Assembly (NCBI GenBank): GCA_928724745.1
Contig: CAKMXJ010000006.1
Span: forward strand, 682,001 to 746,000
Length of the DNA: 64,000 nucleotides
Source: Anthracocystis setariae
Lineage: Eukaryota; Basidiomycota; Ustilaginomycetes; Ustilaginales; Ustilaginaceae
Direction: 5' to 3'
Part shown: piece by piece, positions 58,950 through 64,000 of the stretch
Numbering within the stretch: the first letter of the stretch is position 1
Layout of the letters: each line of letters starts with the position of its first letter
The notes under the pieces: model-generated
What the model was told of the DNA's origin: nothing
Seen by the model: only the letters and a program-made list of their open reading frames with translations
Database searches by the model: none
Translations under genes and position numbers: made by a program

Positions 58950-61536
58950 TGTGACGAATGTGAATGCGCAATTGGACGACGCAAGGATGGGGGACTGGAG
59001 GAGGCGTGAGTGGTACTTGATCGAGTGGACGGTGGGATGGGTATCAAAGTGATGCACGCAGAGAGGGGCGTGTTGTTGTGTGCCAACGCTGCACTGATGT
59101 CTGACAGACAGGATGGGGGGAACGAGTAAAGCGCGAAGGAAAGGGGTGAGGGTATAGGGTGAGAGTGGTTGAGGATAAGGAAAGGGGGTGCGTGCGAAAT
59201 GATGCAAACAAAGTGGGTCTTTATAGATGATCACTATCATAGGTGGGGGGGGGGGGCGAACGTGACGAGCAGGGGCCGAACCATGCGAGAGAGAACAGCA
59301 GCCAAAGAATAGCCATCAAAGCTGCCAACGGCGGAGAAGCTTCGGCGGGCGTCTGACAGAAGGAAATGCTACAGTACTGTACAGTACTCATGCAAGCAGG
59401 TATCTGCAGGACCCAACGTGGGGCCGACCAATCAGAGCGCGCGGCTTGATGGCGAAACACCGTTTCTTTGGGGCAAGAGGAGTGTACACTTACTACAGTA
59501 CTGTACGGTACTGTTACAGGAGCGTGCAGGGTAGGGATCGTAACATATCAGCCGGGTCGAGGTGAGCCCGACGAGGAGAATTCGCAAACGCGATGCATGC
59601 GAATGCGATATACTGTATGAGACAGGCGACCGACATGCCATGCCACAGGCTGTGCGGAATTGCATGTTGATTTGCAGGCTGAGCACTGAACTGCCCTGTA
59701 TTGCACTGTTCAATAACGCGGGGATGTCTCGAATGAATAGATTGAAGCGAGACGCGGTGAAATCGATACACTGTACAGCATCAGTTGCGAGACACGGAAA
59801 TGCACTTGGCATAACTACAGCAACCCGACGGGGATCAGAAGTAGTAAAGAATTTCACCGTCCATGGCTGCTCAACTCAAGACTGATAAAGTGCATCACAC
59901 TAGGAGAGCTACACAACATTTTAAATAATCGAGACAACGCGCCTTGCAAAATCGCCGCCATTGAAACCTAGTGCGGTGACTGAGCGACGGCAATTCGAAA
60001 GAAAAAAAAAAAAAAAAAAAAAAAAGGCGCCCACCGGTCCGCCCGCCCGTGCATTCGGCAAGCGTGCATTCTATATTGTGTGCAGCTGGGCCTGATACAG
60101 TCAACTGTAGTACCAATCCTTATCCTACGGCTGCCCAATCTGTGGGAAAACATCGGCGGAGCGGAGTCACAAAATCATGCAAAGTGTTGCGGCATGCAGG
60201 CATGTCTCCGTCGAATCAGCAAACCGCATTTCGGGATCGAGGCGCTTGCAGTTCAGCACAGTACAGTATTGTCCTGCAGCATACAGCACAGACGGGGTTT
60301 TGGTTCCGATGGTTCGCGATTGGGCGCACTTTCCATTCTCTCAAGTTGTGTTGATCGATGACAGCGGTGGTGTGAAACACTCGTATTCTGCTGTATCTGT
60401 GCAAAGCATTGACACCATCGGACAAAAGCGTGCGAACAACGCCATCAACGTTGCTGTCAAAAAAGATGAAAGGATGGAAATCGGAAATTCGCATTTAGAA
60501 ATTTGGAATTGACCGTTGAGCAGTCACAGTCTCGATCGAATTGCCCCGCACAGTTGTGTGCTGTACAGTATTCTCCGTGTGCATACTCTGTAGTTGGACT
60601 CCGCTCGGATCATTCCGAAGAACGCGGGAGGTGCTCCGAAGCCCATGCTGGTCTTCGGGTCCAGACACTCGTTCCTCTCGGGTTTCGACGGAAGCTTCCC
60701 ACCCCCAAACTTTTCCTGTTCCGTCTGGTGCCCCACGCTACCCCACGCTACCCCACAGTCATACCGGTCAATATGAACTTGGCGTGCTGCCCCCCCGCTG
60801 GTAATCTCTCCGTCGGCTGCGGCGGCATCGCTACCCCACGACATGGGTCCCGTCTTCACCGACTTGCCCCGACTCATTCTTGATCGTGGCTACGCATTTG
60901 TTGTTCATGTCTTGGCAGTCGTGCACCTCGGCTCAATTCCACTCACCTTTTGATCAAATCGTCCCCACAACCTTTGGTAACTGGTTCTTTCCAATCTATC
61001 CTCCCGGAATCCTTCCTCGATCGCATTCGGATCGTTCCGTATCATCCCAACCCACCATCCAAACTCCGCTGCTGCTAAATAGCTTACCATCATCATCATG
61101 ATGTCGTCCACATGTCAGCCTGCGTCCGAGCCACCCCGGGTCAATGCATCGCCTCCACGTTAAACAAACACTCACTCACTCACTCACTCACTCACTCACT
61201 CACTCACTCACTCACTCACTCACTCACTCACTCACTCACTCACTCACTCACTCACACTTTCCTCCAATCCCACATTCCCCCCCCTCCCCAACTCCCAAAG
61301 CATAACCCTCGGTCCGCATCTTTCCTTCCCGCTTCCAGTCCTTGATCGCGTCTATCCAAAGCATGGAATCTCTACGCTCTTCCAACTTGACACTGTTGCT
61401 TGTCCGCTACCTGTGCTCCTCCTCTCGGACCAGAACCTCGTCATCCTCAGCTTGCCTGACTTTGTCTCCGAGAGGGAAGACAGTATCGGAATCTAAAGAA
61501 AAAAAAAAAGCCCATGTTGACAGCGGGAAAAAAAAA
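58950..61536. promoter_or_regulatory. Long gap between the JEN transporter and the tRNA gene
   Basis: About 2.6 kb with no supported protein gene. TACTGTAC/GTACAGTA copies occur near 59371-59387, 59495-59515, 60260 and 60562. A 24-A run lies at about 60002-60025. A (CTCA) tetranucleotide array of about 21 units spans 61169-61254. Numerous short ORFs show no family features. Confidence 0.5.
61169..61254. repeat. (CACT)n tetranucleotide microsatellite
   Basis: About 21 perfect copies of a four-base unit in the gap before the tRNA gene. It is one of the longest microsatellites of the window. Confidence 0.95.
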
Positions 61537-61635
61537 GAGTCCTACGGGGATTGAACCCGCGACCTGCAGAACACCTCGAAGAGGATTCCTTCGTATTAAC
61601 CGAAGTCTGCCGCTCTACTGCTGAGCTAAAGACCC
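61537..61635 (-). tRNA. tRNA-Arg (anticodon UCG) with 28-base intron
   Basis: Read on the minus strand, a 7-bp acceptor stem (GGGTCTT with AGGACTC), D stem GCTC/GAGC, anticodon stem GCAGA/TCTGC and T stem GCGGG/CCCGT with loop TTCAATC form a cloverleaf. The anticodon loop is C-T-TCG-G-T, interrupted after position 37 by a 28-base intron; removing it leaves about 71 bases. The intron contains CGAAG, complementary to the anticodon-loop CTTCG, the usual pre-tRNA pairing. Box A (TAGCTCAGCAG) and box B are present and a T-run terminator follows on the minus strand (plus-strand A-run near 61528-61536). The D loop is short and lacks the normal GG pair. Confidence 0.85.
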
Positions 61636-61856
61636 TTTTGGTCCAAAAAAAGTATTCTATATGCAAGATATACCATCTAGCGCCCCACTCCCAAATTGAA
61701 GAACGAATCGAACCTTCCCCATCACGAGGACCAAAGACCACTCACACCACATTGGATGTGGGAACAACATTTAGAATTCAAGCCAATGAAGCTATACAGA
61801 AAGACTGACAGATGGAGAAGCTCCCCTCCCCTCCCCTCCCCTCTACACGTCCGCCT
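61636..61856. other. Short gap between KRS1 and the tRNA gene
   Basis: Three-prime flank of KRS1 with a (CTCCC) repeat near 61822-61842. No gene. Confidence 0.6.
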
Positions 61857-63785
61857 CTAATTCTCCTCGAGCGACGGAACCGCGACTGGCTTGTTATCGG
61901 TCGGGAGAGGCTTGTTGGCGGGGAAAGCGAGCACCTCCTTGATCGAGTTGCTGTCGGTCAAGAACATGACCAGCCTGTCGATACCCAGACCCCAACCGCC
62001 CGTAGGCGGGAGACCGTGCTCGAGCGCATCGATGAACACATGATCGATCCCCTGAGCCTCATCGTCACCCTGATCCTTCTGACGCGCCTGTTCCTCGAAG
62101 TTGGCCCTCTGCACCCACGGATCGTTCAACTCGGTGTAGGCGTTACAGATCTCCTTGGTCGCAACGAAGGCTTCGAACCGTTCACACAGACCGGGAATGT
62201 CACGGTGACGCTTGGCCAACGGCGACATGACCTGCGGGTGTCCAACGATGAACGAGGGGTTGATGCATTGCGTCTCGATGAACTCGCCCGTCATCTTGTC
62301 GATCAGGCGCGACGACGTGCGCGGCTCCGAGCAGTCCACATTGTGCTTAGCTGCAAGGTCCGAAAGCCACTTGCGCGTTTCTTCGGTGTGCAGTTGGTCG
62401 GCAGGAGGGAAAGTCACGTTCATCGCCTTCTCGAGCTCCTTGATCATGTCGAATCGCTTCCAGGGAGTCGAGAAGTCGATCTCAAACTCGCGACCGCCCT
62501 CCACATCCTTGCCATCCGGGTGGTACTTGATCTTGTAGGAGCCGGTGACTGCCTTGACAAGTCCCGAGATCATGGACTCGGTGATGTCCATGAGATCGTA
62601 CATGTCGGCGTAAGCCATGTAAAACTCGCAGATCGAGAACTCGGGGTTGTGCGTCTGGTCGATCGACTCGTTACGGAACACACGACCGATTTCGTAGACA
62701 CGGTCCAATCCACCAACCACGAGCTCCTTGAGGAACAGCTCAGGGGCGATACGCATGAAGAGATCGAGCTTGAGGTCGTTGTGATGGGTGATGAAGGGCT
62801 TGGCCGTAGCTCCACCGGCGATCTGGTTCATCATGGGGGTTTCGACCTCGAGGAACCCAAGGTTGTCCAAGAATCGGCGCACGTAGTTGATGATCTTGGC
62901 ACGCTTGACGAAGATGTCACGAACATGGGGGTTCATGATGAGGTCAAGGTAGCGCTTGCGGTGGCGCTGTTCAGTGTCGGTGAATCCACCCTTGTCGTTC
63001 TGAGCAGCCTTGGGAAGCATCTTGAGGTTGGGGGAAAGCAGCTTGATTGAGCGGGGGAAGATGGAGAGCTCACCCTTCTTGGTCTTGCCTGGAACACCGG
63101 TCACACCGACGATGTCACCACGACGAAGAAGGTCGTGGATAGCGAAGAAGTCGCCATCGGTGTGGTCCTGAAGTTGAGCCGTGATTTGGACCTTGACACC
63201 CTCACCGTGCAAGTCGTAGAATCGAAGCTTCTGGCCTGCGGATCGCATGTTGTGGAGACGACCAGCAATGCTGACCTCCTCGTTGTCGAGGTGCTGGCCA
63301 GCCTCAATCTTGCCTTCGTACTTGGAGATGAACTCGGATAGGGAGATCGAAACGTGGAACTTGTGCGGGTACGGGTCGGGGTTCTTGGTCTCGCGCAAGC
63401 CAGCAATGGTCCTGAATCGTCGCTCATAGTACTGGTTGGGGTTAAGGTCCTCTTCAGAGGCAGCGGCGGACTTGGCGGCGCCGGCAGTCTGAGCAGGAGC
63501 TTCGGCGGCCTTGGTGGCCTTCTTGGCCTCCTTCTCGCGCTGCTTCATTCGGCGCTTGAGTTCAGACTTGGAGACCATCTCGCCGGTGACCTCATCCTTA
63601 ATGAGGTTGACGGCCTCGGCGGCTGGCTGCTGTGTAGCGTCGGTGGAGGACATGGTGCGTATTGGGTTAGGAAGGAAGCGCTTGGGAATGCCGAGGACGG
63701 TGCGTGGTGAACGGGGAGTGACAAGGATTCTTGAAGGCAAGGATCTGGGAACAAAGCTCAAAGATCTAGAGAATGGCTTGATCAT
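61857..63785 (-). CDS. KRS1: Lysyl-tRNA synthetase, class II, with in-frame mitochondrial-type leader
   Basis: From ATG 63653 ([10 protein letters not shown]) the product is a 598-residue cytosolic LysRS. It has a Lys-rich N-terminal helix ([18 protein letters not shown]) and an OB-fold anticodon-binding domain ([20 protein letters not shown]). The class II core includes motif 2 ([30 protein letters not shown]) and motif 3 ([15 protein letters not shown], about 553-567). An upstream in-frame ATG at 63785 adds 44 residues ([20 protein letters not shown]...) with ten Arg/Lys and no Asp/Glu, typical of a mitochondrial presequence. The upstream ATG has a poor context (T at -3) while 63653 has ACC before ATG, fitting leaky scanning to give mitochondrial and cytosolic forms. 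That dual use is inference. The frame continues upstream without ATG. Confidence 0.94.
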   Translation of the reverse strand: MIKPFSRSLSFVPRSLPSRILVTPRSPRTVLGIPKRFLPNPIRTMSSTDATQQPAAEAVNLIKDEVTGEMVSKSELKRRMKQREKEAKKATKAAEAPAQTAGAAKSAAASEEDLNPNQYYERRFRTIAGLRETKNPDPYPHKFHVSISLSEFISKYEGKIEAGQHLDNEEVSIAGRLHNMRSAGQKLRFYDLHGEGVKVQITAQLQDHTDGDFFAIHDLLRRGDIVGVTGVPGKTKKGELSIFPRSIKLLSPNLKMLPKAAQNDKGGFTDTEQRHRKRYLDLIMNPHVRDIFVKRAKIINYVRRFLDNLGFLEVETPMMNQIAGGATAKPFITHHNDLKLDLFMRIAPELFLKELVVGGLDRVYEIGRVFRNESIDQTHNPEFSICEFYMAYADMYDLMDITESMISGLVKAVTGSYKIKYHPDGKDVEGGREFEIDFSTPWKRFDMIKELEKAMNVTFPPADQLHTEETRKWLSDLAAKHNVDCSEPRTSSRLIDKMTGEFIETQCINPSFIVGHPQVMSPLAKRHRDIPGLCERFEAFVATKEICNAYTELNDPWVQRANFEEQARQKDQGDDEAQGIDHVFIDALEHGLPPTGGWGLGIDRLVMFLTDSNSIKEVLAFPANKPLPTDNKPVAVPSLEEN

Positions 63786-64000
63786 GCAAAGATCCGAGCT
63801 GGAAGGTGGTGGCGAGTCGTGGAAGAAGAGGGATGGCCAGACTTGAACACGAGGTTTGCTGAGCTGGTCGAGATAGGGTGAAGGTGAAGTGGAGATGATG
63901 TTGGAAGAAGCGAGCGAGCGTTGATGCAGCGCACGTAGCAGCGACAATGCGCGCAGCAAGCAGAGAAAAAAAAAAAAAAAAAAAAAAAAAAAGGAAAGGT
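63786..64000. promoter_or_regulatory. KRS1 upstream region at the window edge
   Basis: Includes a poly-A run (poly-T on the gene strand) at about 63966-63992. No further gene can be judged before the window ends. Confidence 0.5.

Noticed and set aside
61169..61254. Tandem array considered as a CRISPR-like or telomeric repeat
   Set aside because: It is a plain four-base microsatellite with no spacers; telomeric TTAGGG-type units are absent.

Overview
The window is nuclear DNA of a basidiomycete fungus, most likely a smut (Ustilaginaceae; Ustilago/Sporisorium type). The evidence is eukaryotic gene structure (few, short GT-AG introns), C-ending codon bias, long intronless ORFs, cytosolic ribosomal protein genes, a MGCGASK-type G-alpha very like smut Gpa1, and many intergenic microsatellites. 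No transposon, CRISPR array, phage or bacterial operon is visible. Species and chromosome cannot be read from the sequence.

Layout. 1-2.8 kb: no convincing gene. 2.8-12.1 kb: NAP1 histone chaperone (+), very large ATG4 autophagy protease (-), Y-family DNA polymerase kappa (+). 12.3-17.0 kb: ATP synthase subunit f (ATP17, -, one intron), RPS2/uS5 (-), RPS0/uS2 (+). 17.6-22.1 kb: Zn(II)2Cys6 transcription factor with long polyglutamine (-). 23.7-24.3 kb: mitochondrial pyruvate carrier MPC1 (+, three exons). 24.7-30.4 kb: 1,879-residue sacsin/Hsp90-like ATPase-fold protein with CUE-like and HEXXH segments (-). 32.2-38.6 kb: vacuolar-type Ca2+/H+ exchanger (+), acetoacetyl-CoA synthetase (-), ATP-dependent PEP carboxykinase (-). 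38.6-42.3 kb: long gene-poor gap with weak ORFs. 42.3-46.4 kb: OST5/TMEM258 oligosaccharyltransferase subunit (+, three exons), two orphan ORFs (+), CDC73 of the Paf1 complex (-). 46.7-53.5 kb: TRM4/NSUN2 tRNA m5C methyltransferase running in frame, through its last intron, into orotate phosphoribosyltransferase URA5 (+), then glutaminyl-tRNA synthetase (-, one intron). 55.5-59.0 kb: GPA1 (+) and a JEN-type monocarboxylate transporter (-, one intron). 61.5-63.8 kb: intron-containing tRNA-Arg (-) and lysyl-tRNA synthetase with an in-frame mitochondrial-type leader (-).

Themes. Translation (two ribosomal proteins, two aminoacyl-tRNA synthetases, a tRNA, a tRNA methyltransferase) and carbon/mitochondrial metabolism (PCK1, AACS, JEN, MPC1, ATP17) dominate. 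They are scattered single genes, not operons. Several genes (ATP17, MPC1, OST5, GLN4, the JEN transporter, the TRM4 tail) become complete only after splicing; I reconstructed those junctions by hand from GT-AG signals and family-conserved termini.

Most notable: the apparent TRM4-URA5 fusion frame with a splice switch, dual-start LysRS, the domain mosaic of the sacsin-like protein, and a palindromic TACTGTAC motif concentrated in the long upstream gaps of MPC1, the Ca2+ exchanger, PCK1, GPA1 and JEN.
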